Assembly: GCA_011524905.1 (NCBI GenBank)
Contig: WTJI01000007.1
Location: 62,001-126,000 of the forward strand
Direction: 5' to 3'
Length of the DNA stretch: 64,000 bases
DNA from: Flavobacteriales bacterium
GTDB taxonomy: Bacteria; Bacteroidota; Bacteroidia; Flavobacteriales; Flavobacteriaceae
Below, piece after piece: positions 24,674 to 34,780 of the stretch. Both the position numbers and the translations under genes were made by a program. Numbering within the stretch: position 1 is the stretch's first letter; every line of letters begins with the position of its first letter. The notes under the pieces are model-generated. The model did not search any database and was not told where the DNA came from. It saw nothing but the letters and a program-made list of their open reading frames with translations.

Positions 24674-26881
24674 TTAATCTCGAATTACTTTTTCAATACC
24701 CTGAAGCCGTTTTAAATTGAAAACGAGTTTATCCAAAATACTTTTGTTTTTTACACTTACACTAATTTTTCCTTCAAAAATTCCATCATTAGCTTCAAAA
24801 GAAATCTTACTGATATTCACATGCATATTATTGGATATCAATGCAGTAACTTCATTTACTAAACCTAAATTGTCGATGCCTGTCAGTACCAATTTGGCAG
24901 AAAATTCTTCTGCTGTAGAATCCACCCATCGGGCATCCATAATTCGATAGGCATAGTTTGCATTGAGGGCAATGGCATTGGGACATTCTTTTTGGTGTAC
25001 TTTAATTCCATCACTAACGGTGACAAAACCAAATACGGCATCTCCAGGGATAGGGTTACAGCATTGTGCCAAGCTGTAGGGAAGGGTTTCTTTTTCTTTT
25101 CCAAAGACCAACTTATCATAGTTGGGTTGCTGTTCAACAGGTTTGACCTGTCCAGTTTTCTTCTGAAAATGACGTATTCTCTTTTTAAAGAATGTCAAAA
25201 AAGTATTCGTGTAGTCATTTGCGAAAGTTCTTATCTCACGATTGGTTATGGATCCTGTGCCAACCTGATAAAATAAATCTTGTGTTGCATTGATTTTAAA
25301 ATAACGAACCATATAACGCAAACACTTATCATCCATTGATACTTTGAGGTATTTGAGCTTGCGTCGCAGTATTTCTTTTCCATCAGTTGCGATGCGTTTT
25401 TTTTCTTCATTAAGGGATGATTTAATTTTGGAACGTGCCCGCGAAGTAACAACAAAGTCAATCCAGTTGGCTGTAGGTTTAACGCTTTCCGATGTGATAA
25501 TATCAACTTGATCTCCACTTTTAAGTTTATGGCTTAATGGCACCAATTTATTGTTGACCCTTGCACCACGTGTTTTTATACCGACCTCTGTATGGATGTG
25601 GAAGGCAAAATCGAGGGCAGTAGATCCTTTGGGGAGTGATTTTAATTCTCCCGCTGGAGTGAAAACGAAAATTTCTTTAGAGTAAAGATTGAGCTTAAAA
25701 TCTTGAACAAAGTCAACTGCATCGGTATTGTTGGATTCTAAAACTTCTTGCAGCCGGTCCAACCAGGTTTCTATTCCGATTTCTTTTTGATTTCCTTGTT
25801 TGTATTTGTAGTGAGCTGCATAACCTCTCTCTGCAATTTCATGCATACGATCAGAACGAATTTGAATCTCAACCCACTTTTGTTGTGGCCCCATTACAGT
25901 AATATGTAGTGCTTCATAGCCTGTTGACTTCGGCGTAGTAATCCAGTCACGTAGTCGGGTGGGATTGGGAACAAAATGATCCGTAATAATCGAATAAATC
26001 TTCCATGCTACCAGTTTTTCATGTTCCCGTTTGGCTTTGTAGATTACCCGGATAGCGAACTTGTCATATACCTGATCGAAAGCAACATTTTGTTTGAGCA
26101 TTTTTTTATGAATCGAATAAATCGATTTACTCCTGCCTTTGATCTGGTATTTTTTTACTTCTTTATCCAAGGCATCGTGAACAAAATTTGAAAATGCAGC
26201 AATGTAAGCCTCTTGATGTTCTTTGTCTTCTTCTATATTGTTTTTTATGGCAATATATTGCTGGGGTTCGGTATATTTAAAACCCAAGTCTTCAAGCGTA
26301 GTTTTAACATTGTAAAGTCCAATTCTATGGGCCAAAGGCGCATAAATGTAGAGCGTTTCTGACGCAATTTTTACTTGCTTATAGGTTGCCAATCCGTCAA
26401 GAGTCATCATGTTGTGTAGTCGATCTGCAATTTTTATGATGATTACTCGGACATCGTCGTGGAGGGTGAGCAGCATTTTCCGAAAGTTTTCGGCTTGTAA
26501 CGATACGTCTTTGTCTTTCTTTAAATGGGCGATTTTGGTTAAACCATGAACAATCCTTGCTACTGTATTCCCGACCAATCGTTCTAAATCTTCAAGGGTA
26601 TAATCGGTATCTTCGATGACATCGTGTAACAATGCCGCAGCGATTGAAGTGGCATCTAAGCCTATTTGTTCTGCTACGATTTTAGCAACTGCAATAGGGT
26701 GGAATATGTACGCCTCACCTGTTTTTCGTCTTTGGTCTTTGTGCGCTTCAACTGCAGTATCAAAGGCAGTTCTAATTAGTTTTTTATCCCCAGTTGTTAA
26801 AGTCTGATAACTAATACGCAACAGTTCCTTGTACTGTTGTGCAATTTCCTTATTCTCTTTTTCTGAATCAATAGCTACCAT
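24674..26881 (-). CDS. Bifunctional (p)ppGpp synthetase/hydrolase (RelA/SpoT homologue)
   Basis: Controls the stringent-response alarmone. In order: HD hydrolase domain with HPIAVAKIVAEQI and ALLHDVIEDTD (about residues 60-95); synthetase domain with GRSKSIYSIHKKM, YDKFAIRVIY, RLRDWITTPKSTGYEALH and EIQIRSDRMHEIAERGYAAHYKYK; TGS domain (IFVFTPAGELKSLPKGSTALDFAFHIHTEVG); a zinc-finger/RIS domain (AQCCNPIPGDAVFGF); and a C-terminal ACT domain. Both catalytic centres look intact, so it is bifunctional. At 735 aa it is full length, about 25 bases upstream of fur on the same strand. Confidence 0.96.
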   Translation of the reverse strand: MVAIDSEKENKEIAQQYKELLRISYQTLTTGDKKLIRTAFDTAVEAHKDQRRKTGEAYIFHPIAVAKIVAEQIGLDATSIAAALLHDVIEDTDYTLEDLERLVGNTVARIVHGLTKIAHLKKDKDVSLQAENFRKMLLTLHDDVRVIIIKIADRLHNMMTLDGLATYKQVKIASETLYIYAPLAHRIGLYNVKTTLEDLGFKYTEPQQYIAIKNNIEEDKEHQEAYIAAFSNFVHDALDKEVKKYQIKGRSKSIYSIHKKMLKQNVAFDQVYDKFAIRVIYKAKREHEKLVAWKIYSIITDHFVPNPTRLRDWITTPKSTGYEALHITVMGPQQKWVEIQIRSDRMHEIAERGYAAHYKYKQGNQKEIGIETWLDRLQEVLESNNTDAVDFVQDFKLNLYSKEIFVFTPAGELKSLPKGSTALDFAFHIHTEVGIKTRGARVNNKLVPLSHKLKSGDQVDIITSESVKPTANWIDFVVTSRARSKIKSSLNEEKKRIATDGKEILRRKLKYLKVSMDDKCLRYMVRYFKINATQDLFYQVGTGSITNREIRTFANDYTNTFLTFFKKRIRHFQKKTGQVKPVEQQPNYDKLVFGKEKETLPYSLAQCCNPIPGDAVFGFVTVSDGIKVHQKECPNAIALNANYAYRIMDARWVDSTAEEFSAKLVLTGIDNLGLVNEVTALISNNMHVNISKISFEANDGIFEGKISVSVKNKSILDKLVFNLKRLQGIEKVIRD

Positions 26882-26905
26882 CTTTCACTAAGGTATTAAT
26901 TTCCG

Positions 26906-27691
26906 CTAAAAGGAAGAGGAATTTAGGGAATGGAAAACCAAAATACCTGCTGCCACGGACACATTCAGCGAATCAATAGGGGCTTGCATCGGGATCGTAA
27001 CGCAAACATCTGCACTTTTAAGCCAAATTTCCTCCAGTCCTTGCGCTTCCGTTCCAACAACAATTGCCAAGGGTTGGGGGTATTTTATTTCGTTGTAGGG
27101 TACACTTTTTTTCGTAAGTGCAGCAGCAACAGTAAAAAACTTATTTTCTTTTAAGAATCGAATAATTGTAGCAGATTCTTCTTGCACGACTGGAAGAGTA
27201 AAAATACCGCCAAGACTATTGCGAATTACTTGCGGGTTGTAGAGGTCTGATTTTGGATTAGCAATCAATACGGCATCCAGACCAGCCGCTGCAGCAGTAC
27301 GTAATAAAGCACCTGTATTACCAGGTTTTTCAGGTGCTTCAGCCACTAATATCCTTGCAGATTGAGATAAATCCAAATCTGTTAAAGCTGTTATTTTTGA
27401 CCGAAATACGCCCAATAAGGCTACGCTACCACCACGTTGTGTAATTTTATCAAAAAGTGATGCTTGTAACTGATAGCTTAAATCACAACTCATATCAGAC
27501 GGTGGTTCGGTATCCGCTCTTAACCAAAGTTGTTGTAGTTCATATCCACTAACTACAGCACGTTGCATTTCTCGAGCGCCTTCCACAACAAAAAGCCCTG
27601 TTTTTTTTCGTTCTCTGGCTTTTTGAAATAAGCGTACTAAGTTTTTGTATTGGGGATTTTTGGAACTTTGTATGGGTTTTGGTGCCTGCAT
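26906..27691 (-). CDS. TrmH/SpoU family RNA 2'-O-methyltransferase
   Basis: SPOUT-fold methyltransferase that puts a 2'-O-methyl group on rRNA or tRNA with S-adenosylmethionine. The N-terminal substrate-binding domain (residues 1-105) is followed by motif 1 EAPEKPGNTGALLRTAAAAG (N-x-G-A-x-x-R-T), motif 2 IVVGTEAQGL and motif 3 IPMQAPIDSLNVSVAAGILVF, which form the knotted SAM pocket. The length of 261 aa is that of RlmB-like enzymes. The target base is not clear. It lies 24 bases before the next gene and downstream of a strong terminator, so it starts its own transcript. Confidence 0.92.
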   Translation of the reverse strand: MQAPKPIQSSKNPQYKNLVRLFQKARERKKTGLFVVEGAREMQRAVVSGYELQQLWLRADTEPPSDMSCDLSYQLQASLFDKITQRGGSVALLGVFRSKITALTDLDLSQSARILVAEAPEKPGNTGALLRTAAAAGLDAVLIANPKSDLYNPQVIRNSLGGIFTLPVVQEESATIIRFLKENKFFTVAAALTKKSVPYNEIKYPQPLAIVVGTEAQGLEEIWLKSADVCVTIPMQAPIDSLNVSVAAGILVFHSLNSSSF

Positions 27692-27707
27692 TGAGACAAA
27701 GTTCTAA

Positions 27708-27754
27708 AAAAAAGGGCTTTTTGACATTAATTTACTGTCATCAAACCCTTTTTT
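27708..27754 (-). terminator. Rho-independent terminator after the amidohydrolase pair
   Basis: On the minus strand AAAAAAGGGTTTGATGACA pairs, with three mismatches, with TGTCAAAAAGCCCTTTTTT around a nine-base loop, ending in a run of eight T. It separates the amidohydrolase operon from the TrmH gene. Confidence 0.8.
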
Positions 27755-27774
27755 CTATCAGGTATTAGTAATTG

Positions 27775-29055
27775 TTAGTTGACTTTATCGCTGTAGCGTT
27801 TCCAAAGTTGTGTTTGATGGCTTTCCAAACTAATGGAACGACCTTCAATAAAGGCATGACTTAGGATATTGGTTCGCATATCTAGAGCATCTCCTTGGGA
27901 AAGGAAGAGGGTTGCTTTTTTTCCAACTTCTAAACTTCCCACTTCTTGATCGATTCCTAGAATGCTAGCTGGATTGGCAGTTAACATGGCTACCGCTTTT
28001 TCATAGGGCACTCCGTAGGCTGCAAAACTCCCAGCATAGAAAGGAAGATTTCGGGTGTTCATCGTTTCCATTCTCCCACTCATTTCAATAGCCACTGTTA
28101 AACCAGCGTCGATCAGTTGGGCACCCAAGTTAAATGTACTTTTTAGTGCCTCATCTTCATTACTGGGTAAACGGTGGGGGCGTGGTATAATCACTGGGAT
28201 ATTGTGTTTCTGAAGTAATTCAAGTTGTTGTGGGGCTTGGTGTCCACCTACAATGGCTAATTTTTGAGCCCCCCATTCCATAAGTTTTGTGATGCTTTCT
28301 TCAATTTGTTGACTTCCATTGGTATGGATATAAAGTCGTTTGCTACCGTCAAAAACACCTGCCATTGCTGCATAGGGTAAATGTTTGGGTTTTGAACCTA
28401 CTTGATATGCCTTGGCAGTAGCAAAATAAGTAGCTAAAGATTCGACTTCTTTGTCGTACTCTTTATTTCTTTTAAGATTTGGGTCTTCACCCAGCCACCA
28501 GCGTCCCCGCTGGAATGGGTTTGGCCAACGCAGATGAATTCCGTCATCGGCTTTAACAAGGGCATCTTCCCAGTTCCAGGCATCCAACTGCATCACCGAA
28601 GAACTACCCGAAATTCTTCCTCCTCTTGGTGTTACTTGTGCCATCAATACCCCATTAGGTCTGACACTTTCTACGACCTGTGATTCAGCGTTATACGCTA
28701 TGGCCGAGCGGACATGGGGAAGCATAGCACCAAGTTCGTCTTTATCATTGGTGGCACGAACGGCATCAATTTCAATCAATCCAAGGGTAGTATTCATCCC
28801 GATAAAACCAGGATAGGCGTGCTGTCCGTTGCCTGCAATGATTTTATCATAATTTGTAGGTGCATTCGATGCTGGTCCAACATAAGTTAAAAGGCCTTCT
28901 GCAAAGCCAATAGCTGCATTTTCTATAACGGTCCCGTTACCTAAATGCGCTGTCACATCCTGAATTAAAATAGATTGACTTTGTGGGGGAGCTGGCGTTT
29001 GTTGTGCCACTAACCATAGTGGTAAACAAAATATAAGTGAAATAATATTTTTCAT
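27775..29055 (-). CDS. Exported amidohydrolase-fold protein lacking the metal-binding HxH motif
   Basis: A signal peptide (MKNIISLIFCLPLWLVAQ) precedes an amidohydrolase-like barrel with the composite beta-domain seen at both ends (IQDVTAHLGNGTVIENAAIGFAEG... and LGIDQEVGSLEVGKKATLFL). In active enzymes the strand after the first domain reads G-x-I-D-x-H-x-H; here it is GFIGMNTTLG. The downstream Asp motif is also missing (AIEMSGRM). It therefore is probably not a metal hydrolase and may be a partner of the larger protein upstream, which is 11 bases away and on the same strand. It resembles the N-terminal half of that protein. Substrate unknown. Confidence 0.8.
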   Translation of the reverse strand: MKNIISLIFCLPLWLVAQQTPAPPQSQSILIQDVTAHLGNGTVIENAAIGFAEGLLTYVGPASNAPTNYDKIIAGNGQHAYPGFIGMNTTLGLIEIDAVRATNDKDELGAMLPHVRSAIAYNAESQVVESVRPNGVLMAQVTPRGGRISGSSSVMQLDAWNWEDALVKADDGIHLRWPNPFQRGRWWLGEDPNLKRNKEYDKEVESLATYFATAKAYQVGSKPKHLPYAAMAGVFDGSKRLYIHTNGSQQIEESITKLMEWGAQKLAIVGGHQAPQQLELLQKHNIPVIIPRPHRLPSNEDEALKSTFNLGAQLIDAGLTVAIEMSGRMETMNTRNLPFYAGSFAAYGVPYEKAVAMLTANPASILGIDQEVGSLEVGKKATLFLSQGDALDMRTNILSHAFIEGRSISLESHQTQLWKRYSDKVN

Positions 29056-29066
29056 AGACTGTATTT

Positions 29067-32033
29067 TTAGTCAAGGGTTTCGCAATGGAACTCTCTTTTG
29101 ACTGGGTTTTTAGGTTTTTGTGTTGCAGCCCCATTCTTTTGGGCTTTTTTCATCTGCTCTATCAAGACTGCTTTTTCTTTCGCAATAACGTCAAGCTGGT
29201 TTTTCGCTCGCTCAGCATCGTAATAAACAATGCCATCAACCACTGTTTTTTCAGCTTTGGTATAAATTGACATAGGATGATCAGACCATAGCACTAAATC
29301 TGCATCTTTTCCAACCTTGATACTTCCCACACGTTCATCTAAATGAAGCATTTTGGCTGGATTGAGGGTAACAAATTTCCAGGCTTCTTCTTCAGAGATG
29401 CCACCATATTTGACAGCTTTGGCAGCTTCTTGATTCAGGCGTCTCGACATTTCTGCGTCGTCTGAGTTAAAGGCTACATTGACCCCTGCACGATGCATAA
29501 TGGCACCATTGTAAGGGATGGCGTCTTTTACTTCATATTTGTAGGCCCACCAATCGGAAAAGGTTGATCCAGCAGCTCCGTGGGTAGCCATTTTATCTGC
29601 TACTTTATAACCTTCCAAAATATGTGTGAAGGTATTGATTCGAATCCCGAAGCGCTCGGCAACTTTCATGAGCATATTGATTTCACTTTGTACATAGGAG
29701 TGACAAGAGATAAATCGATCGCCTCTTAAAATCTCCCATAGGGTTTCCATTTCAATATCATAGCGGGGTTTTTTGGCAGTTCGCTTCTGCCGTGAAGACA
29801 ATTTATTGTAACGGGTCCAAGCGGCTCCATATTCTTTCGCCCGTTGGAAGTAATCTACGAAAACCTGTTCTACTCCCATTCGGGTTTGTGGAAAGCGATT
29901 GTAGCTACCCCAGTTCGATTGCTTGACGTTTTCGCCAAGGGCAAATTTGATAAATGGATCGGCTTTGGGGAATAAAAGATTCTCAGCCGTTTCTCCCCAT
30001 TTAAGTTTGATGATTGCCGATCGCCCACCGATTGGATTGGCTGATCCGTGTAAAATTTGGATGGTAGTCACCCCACCTCCTAAGTTTCGGTAAATATCAA
30101 TATCATCAGGATCGAGAACATCTTCAATTGTGACTTCTGCCGATGAATTTTGTCCCCCTTCATTAATACTTGATGCCGCAATATGAGAATGTTCATCGAT
30201 TATGCCACTAGTCAAATGTTTACCTGTAGCGTCTATAACAGAAGCTCCTGTATCGCTCAGGTTAGTTCCCACAGCAACAATCTTGCCTTGGTCAACCAAC
30301 ACATCCGTATTTTCGACTATTCCTGCTGCCTCGTTCGTCCATACGGTTGCATTTTTAAACAATAATTTTTCTTGTTGGGGTCTTTTTGCAAAACCAAAAC
30401 CATTGTTGGGATAGGTTTGTGGGACAGCATCATACACCGTAATACTTTTCTTTTTTTCGATTGCTTGTGCCTCCCAGTTGATATTGGATCCTTCAAAGTC
30501 TGTTCCTGATCCTTTTAGAGATTTTTCTTCCAAGTTTACCGTGGCATTTAGTTTGGCAACAGCACCTCCTGGCTGGGTGATGGCAATCTCTAATTGCTGA
30601 TTTTCTAAGCCTATCGTACTCTCCCACTTGTCTTTTCCTTGGGTAACTTTTAGGCTGATATTTTCAGCAGTACTACTTTTTGAGATCATAAGTTCCAGAC
30701 TGTCATTTCCTATGGTAAGTTGATACCGACCATCTAGACTTTTAGGTTTTGTCGAATTAATCTTATGATATTGACCTTTTACATAATTGGCTAAAATTTG
30801 AGTACCCGGCTCGAAAATAGGTGCTGAGGTTACTATAAAATTAGCCCATGCTCCCGATTTCAAAACCCCCAAACGCTCGCTTTCACCCAATAATTGGGCA
30901 GGTGTTGTAGTCAGTGCAGCGAGTGCTTTTTCTTCTGATAATCCATTGGCTACAGCTTGGCGCAAATGTTTGAGAAATGCAGTAGATGATTTACTTTCGG
31001 CCATTGTGATTGCAAACGGTATCCCAGCTTGCGCTAGTTTTGCTGGATTGCTGGGCGCCTGATTCCAATGCCGCATTTGCCGAAGTGTTATCTGATCCAA
31101 TAAGCCTTCGTCTTTGGTGTCAAAAGCTTTTGGGAAGTTAAGTGGTAATAAAAGTGTATTTCCGTATTTTTTGAGTGCCGATAAGTGTTCGTATTCTTGA
31201 CCACTAGCTTTGATAATCCAATTGCTTCCTACATCTGAGCTTACCTTTGCCGCACGGAGCACATTCAATTTATTTTTTGCATCAAAAATGACTGGCAATT
31301 TTTTTTGTGCCAATAGGGCATTTATATCCAGATCAATTTGAGTGCTATTACCAGCCGCATACCATGTCGCATCGTGATGCAGTTGACGCAATAAGGCCAT
31401 CGCTCCCATGACCGAACTGGGGTAGGATTGATTGGATTGTTTACTTTTATCAAAAGATAAATAAGCTGCAGCAGATTGATTTAGGATGCGATCGTTCTCA
31501 CTTTTTTTATCTGTCAAAGCGACCAACAAGCCCGTTCCTCTGTGAATCCCATCAGCTCGGTGGGTACTGACTACCCCAAAGCCCGCTTCACGATATGTTT
31601 TGGCTTTTTTACTGTCGTAGGCATAATCTGTGACGGCTTTATAGTTACTCAAGATATGATCATTCCAATAACCACCCTCCTGACTCCTTTTATACTGCGT
31701 GCTTCTTCCTCTAGTGTTCTTACTTTTGGCTTTTTGTACACCCAACGTACTGTATAAATCAATAAACGAGGGATACACATGCATGCCTTTCATGGCACGG
31801 ATTACTGTGTTTTTAGGCAGGGTAATATTTGTGCCAGCTTGCACTACTTTCCCTTTTTGGAATAGCAATGTAGCATTTGAAATACTTTGTCCAGGACGTG
31901 GATGCAAGGTAACTCCTGTTACGGCTTGGTAGTGGTTTTCTGCGGTCTTGGTACCGAGATTGGTAGGGTAATAGCTTTGTGCTGATAAAATGAAGGTAGA
32001 CAGCAACGCTACACCCAGTAGTGAATTTCTCAT
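29067..32033 (-). CDS. Large exported protein with two amidohydrolase modules
   Basis: A 988-aa exported protein (signal peptide MRNSLLGVALLSTFILSAQ). Residues about 25-440 form an amidohydrolase-like module without HxH (PSFIDLYSTLG); about 445-545 is a beta-rich insert; about 555-960 is a complete module with SGIIDEHSHIA (HxH near residue 612), a His in SCHSYVQSEI, H in TFTHILEGYK, and the catalytic-metal Asp in VAFNSDDAEM. It ends with the usual VGSIKVGKDADLVLWSDHP. Probable role: periplasmic hydrolysis of a cyclic amide or dipeptide-like substrate, as in imidazolonepropionase-like families, not provable here. It leads an operon with the degenerate partner. Confidence 0.85.
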   Translation of the reverse strand: MRNSLLGVALLSTFILSAQSYYPTNLGTKTAENHYQAVTGVTLHPRPGQSISNATLLFQKGKVVQAGTNITLPKNTVIRAMKGMHVYPSFIDLYSTLGVQKAKSKNTRGRSTQYKRSQEGGYWNDHILSNYKAVTDYAYDSKKAKTYREAGFGVVSTHRADGIHRGTGLLVALTDKKSENDRILNQSAAAYLSFDKSKQSNQSYPSSVMGAMALLRQLHHDATWYAAGNSTQIDLDINALLAQKKLPVIFDAKNKLNVLRAAKVSSDVGSNWIIKASGQEYEHLSALKKYGNTLLLPLNFPKAFDTKDEGLLDQITLRQMRHWNQAPSNPAKLAQAGIPFAITMAESKSSTAFLKHLRQAVANGLSEEKALAALTTTPAQLLGESERLGVLKSGAWANFIVTSAPIFEPGTQILANYVKGQYHKINSTKPKSLDGRYQLTIGNDSLELMISKSSTAENISLKVTQGKDKWESTIGLENQQLEIAITQPGGAVAKLNATVNLEEKSLKGSGTDFEGSNINWEAQAIEKKKSITVYDAVPQTYPNNGFGFAKRPQQEKLLFKNATVWTNEAAGIVENTDVLVDQGKIVAVGTNLSDTGASVIDATGKHLTSGIIDEHSHIAASSINEGGQNSSAEVTIEDVLDPDDIDIYRNLGGGVTTIQILHGSANPIGGRSAIIKLKWGETAENLLFPKADPFIKFALGENVKQSNWGSYNRFPQTRMGVEQVFVDYFQRAKEYGAAWTRYNKLSSRQKRTAKKPRYDIEMETLWEILRGDRFISCHSYVQSEINMLMKVAERFGIRINTFTHILEGYKVADKMATHGAAGSTFSDWWAYKYEVKDAIPYNGAIMHRAGVNVAFNSDDAEMSRRLNQEAAKAVKYGGISEEEAWKFVTLNPAKMLHLDERVGSIKVGKDADLVLWSDHPMSIYTKAEKTVVDGIVYYDAERAKNQLDVIAKEKAVLIEQMKKAQKNGAATQKPKNPVKREFHCETLD

Positions 32034-32126
32034 ATTGAATTTTTAAGGCTCTAAAGTACTAAAATAGATTTATTAGTGCTGGGGAAGATGCACTGGATTG
32101 AAAATCAATATGAATGCCCCCAAATC

Positions 32127-33143
32127 TTAAAAATTTTCTTCGTAATTAATGATAAATGCGACCACTTGATTGTAAGATTCTACACCTTGAGATTGTCCAT
32201 TGGCCTTTAAAAATTGATCATAGAGACGATTGATCCAAGGTTGAAAAGGATTTTGGTAGGTTTGCCAAAATTCTTGAAGCATGAGAAAATCTTTTTTAAT
32301 TCCGGGGTGTAGGTCTTCGGCTAATTCCGTTGCACAATCAGGATCACGTTGGTATAAGGCACTCCAGCAATAACGAAAGGCAAAACTAAATCCTGCAAAT
32401 CGAATGTAAGGGTCTGGATGTTGGGAGGTAGTTAAAAAGGCTTGGAAGTTGGCCTCATTTTCTGCTGCAAGGCCTGTTTGATGTGCTTGTTCATGAGCTA
32501 CTGTTGTTATCAATGCCAGGGTGGGTAATTGGTCATTGACTTGTGCTTCGCCTGTAAATGGATTTAAATAGCCAGCATAGCCCATATAACTAAGAGGAAG
32601 ACTCCACAAAGAAGCCTTTGCAGTTCCTTGATCCGTAAGAGTTAAATAGGCTTTGTTCTCTTTTGGAAATCCCACTTGAACACTATCCGATGCTACCAAC
32701 TGACTGTGTAACGCATGCAGACGCTGCATTACTTTATATGTGGTTTGTTCCAATTCCCAATCCGTATAACTTTTTGGAAGGTTTAAGGTTTTGGACAAAG
32801 GTTCCTGGTAGTAATTCAACCCCCACCCCAATTGGAAAAAAGCATGGAGAACAGCCAGTAAGGCAAGGCAACGGAAGCTAGTTTTTAAAGGATAATGAAT
32901 AGCCTTTTTACCATGTAACCAAAGTAAACCTAAGGTTGTGATAAGACAAAGGATGTAGAGTAAATCACCCAAAGAGATAGTCCATCTATCAAAAAATTCA
33001 GTGCGTAAAGCCTGCCAATTGGGATAGAATTTTTGACTGTAAAATGCTTGTACCCATTGAGGATGTTGCTGACAATAACGCACAAAAAAAACCTGAGGAA
33101 TCCAGGACAAAACCAGTATCCAAAGGCTTTTTTGTTTCATCAA
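32127..33143 (-). CDS. DUF3810 membrane protein with HExxH motif
   Basis: Conserved Bacteroidota protein of unknown function (DUF3810). Three hydrophobic segments cover about residues 5-20, 58-75 and 88-110; a soluble domain follows. TTVAHEQAHQTGLAAENEANFQAF contains HEQAH and a downstream Glu in EENAE-like order (HExxH...E), the zinc pattern of gluzincin-type metalloproteases, so a membrane-anchored peptidase is plausible. At 338 aa it is a normal member. Two consecutive Met codons start it; I took the first. It follows the PPIase gene set by six bases on the same strand. Confidence 0.82.
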   Translation of the reverse strand: MMKQKSLWILVLSWIPQVFFVRYCQQHPQWVQAFYSQKFYPNWQALRTEFFDRWTISLGDLLYILCLITTLGLLWLHGKKAIHYPLKTSFRCLALLAVLHAFFQLGWGLNYYQEPLSKTLNLPKSYTDWELEQTTYKVMQRLHALHSQLVASDSVQVGFPKENKAYLTLTDQGTAKASLWSLPLSYMGYAGYLNPFTGEAQVNDQLPTLALITTVAHEQAHQTGLAAENEANFQAFLTTSQHPDPYIRFAGFSFAFRYCWSALYQRDPDCATELAEDLHPGIKKDFLMLQEFWQTYQNPFQPWINRLYDQFLKANGQSQGVESYNQVVAFIINYEENF

Positions 33144-33149
33144 AATTGA

Positions 33150-34235
33150 TCAGTCGACGACCTCTACAATTTCTATTTCGAAAACCAAATCAGACTTGGG
33201 CGGAATTCCTCTGGAACCTCGCTCTCCGTAAGCGATATTGTATGGAAGAAATAACGTCGCTTTGTCTCCTTCTCGCAACAATCGCAGGCCCTCTTTGAAT
33301 CCATCGATCATTCGGGCTTCATCTGTTACCTCGGCAGGGATGGGTGCATAACCACCAGCTGCTGCTCTTGCTTTGTCCAACAAGCCCAAAGCTTCGGCTG
33401 TGCTGGCCATACTGGTTTCTAACAAGCGGCCATCGGCAAAATACACTGCATAATGCGTCATTGCCTTATAGGTTTCAGTTACTCTTCTTCCGTTTCCTTT
33501 TTCACGAATCAGATATCCTAAACCTGATTTTGTAAATTTGGACTTTTCCTTTTGGGTATCAAATTTAGCTTTGGTTTCTGCACTTACTGCTGCACGTTTT
33601 TCAGCTTCAATTTCAAGGTCTTCTTGAATATCTTGAAGTACCTCCGCATAAACAGTTGGCGCATCAAAAGATTTGGCCATTTTGCCTTTACGAATAATAG
33701 TTAATTTTTGAAGGGTGTCCATTTGCGCAATACTGTCAACAACTTCCTGACCTTCAAGTACTTTTCCAAAAACGGTGTGTTTACCGTCTAGCCAGGATGT
33801 GGCTTTATGGGTGATAAAAAATTGGCTGCCGTTCGTGCCTGGTCCTGCATTGGCCATCGACAAGATGCCTGGACCGGAGTGCGTTAAATCGGTAATTTCA
33901 TCGGGAAAGCGATAGCCAGGACCACCCGAACCAGTAGCTGTTGGATCACCACCTTGGATCATAAAGTCTTCTATCACACGGTGGAAAACAAGTCCATCAT
34001 AGTATGCCTTGTCCTTAAATTCACTGCTAGCTTCTGGGTGATTGCCCTCGGCTAAGGCCACAAAATTGGCTACTGTCATTGGGGTTTTTTCCATTTCAAG
34101 TGCCAATAAAATGGTTCCTTTTGAAGTTTCCATTTCAGCATACATACCGTCATTTAAATTGGAGTAAGGTGCGTTGCATCCGACAAGTACGCTAGTCATA
34201 AGGACCAGACCGAAGATTGGGCGTAAATATTTCAT
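33150..34235 (-). CDS. Lipoprotein with fused cyclophilin and FKBP peptidyl-prolyl isomerase domains
   Basis: An exported lipoprotein: signal with lipobox LVGC at residue 20. Residues about 30-185 are a cyclophilin ([63 protein letters not shown]). After a charged helical linker, residues about 245-361 are an FKBP domain ([30 protein letters not shown] and [16 protein letters not shown]). Two isomerase folds in one chain speed slow proline steps in envelope proteins. It starts in a four-base overlap with gldI, which is also an FKBP-type lipoprotein. Confidence 0.9.
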   Translation of the reverse strand: MKYLRPIFGLVLMTSVLVGCNAPYSNLNDGMYAEMETSKGTILLALEMEKTPMTVANFVALAEGNHPEASSEFKDKAYYDGLVFHRVIEDFMIQGGDPTATGSGGPGYRFPDEITDLTHSGPGILSMANAGPGTNGSQFFITHKATSWLDGKHTVFGKVLEGQEVVDSIAQMDTLQKLTIIRKGKMAKSFDAPTVYAEVLQDIQEDLEIEAEKRAAVSAETKAKFDTQKEKSKFTKSGLGYLIREKGNGRRVTETYKAMTHYAVYFADGRLLETSMASTAEALGLLDKARAAAGGYAPIPAEVTDEARMIDGFKEGLRLLREGDKATLFLPYNIAYGERGSRGIPPKSDLVFEIEIVEVVD

Positions 34236-34780
34236 GAATTAAATTTTGATAATGATACTAATTTTATAACAAACCGAAGGGGTTGATTGCTACCAATTTT
34301 TTCAAAGTCACCTTGATAGCCAAAACAAAGATAGGAGGGAAATAAAAATATGCCTTTTTGCCCTTCCCGTAAGACCTTGGCTGCTTCTCTCAGGGCAGGA
34401 AGATAGTCTTCTTGATCGACCAAAAATCGGACCTCACCCAACTGTTCCTCATCGTAAAGCACATTGCCACTCAGGTCTTCTATCCGATAACGCATCACGA
34501 CTTCTTGTCCTTTTATGGGAAGCGGTTTTTGGACAGCCTCCCCTTCGATAATCGCATACCAAAAGCCTTTACTTGAATTTTGATATTCACGTTGGGGTTC
34601 GTCATTACGAATATTTTGGAACAGGGCCTGTTCATTTGCCATTCGGGATTTGTTCCTTTGGGCCGATTGACTCAGAAAGTATTGCTTTTTTTTGTTAATA
34701 GGACGACGGGGCTCTGGTGCATCACAACCCATTTGTAAACCCATAAAAAGCAATAATGTAATGAAGAGTACTTTTTTCAT
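34232..34780 (-). CDS. gldI: Gliding motility-associated peptidyl-prolyl isomerase GldI
   Basis: FKBP-like lipoprotein needed for gliding and linked in Flavobacterium to the type IX secretion system. The lipid-attachment Cys follows MGLQMG (Q at -3 is unusual), then [34 protein letters not shown], which is the GldI N-terminal signature, and an FKBP domain from [22 protein letters not shown] to [30 protein letters not shown] started at the ATG at 34780, which overlaps the DHH gene stop by four bases; an upstream Met would add only six residues. The neighbouring PPIase fusion may act on the same substrates. Confidence 0.88.
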   Translation of the reverse strand: MKKVLFITLLLFMGLQMGCDAPEPRRPINKKKQYFLSQSAQRNKSRMANEQALFQNIRNDEPQREYQNSSKGFWYAIIEGEAVQKPLPIKGQEVVMRYRIEDLSGNVLYDEEQLGEVRFLVDQEDYLPALREAAKVLREGQKGIFLFPSYLCFGYQGDFEKIGSNQPLRFVIKLVSLSKFNS

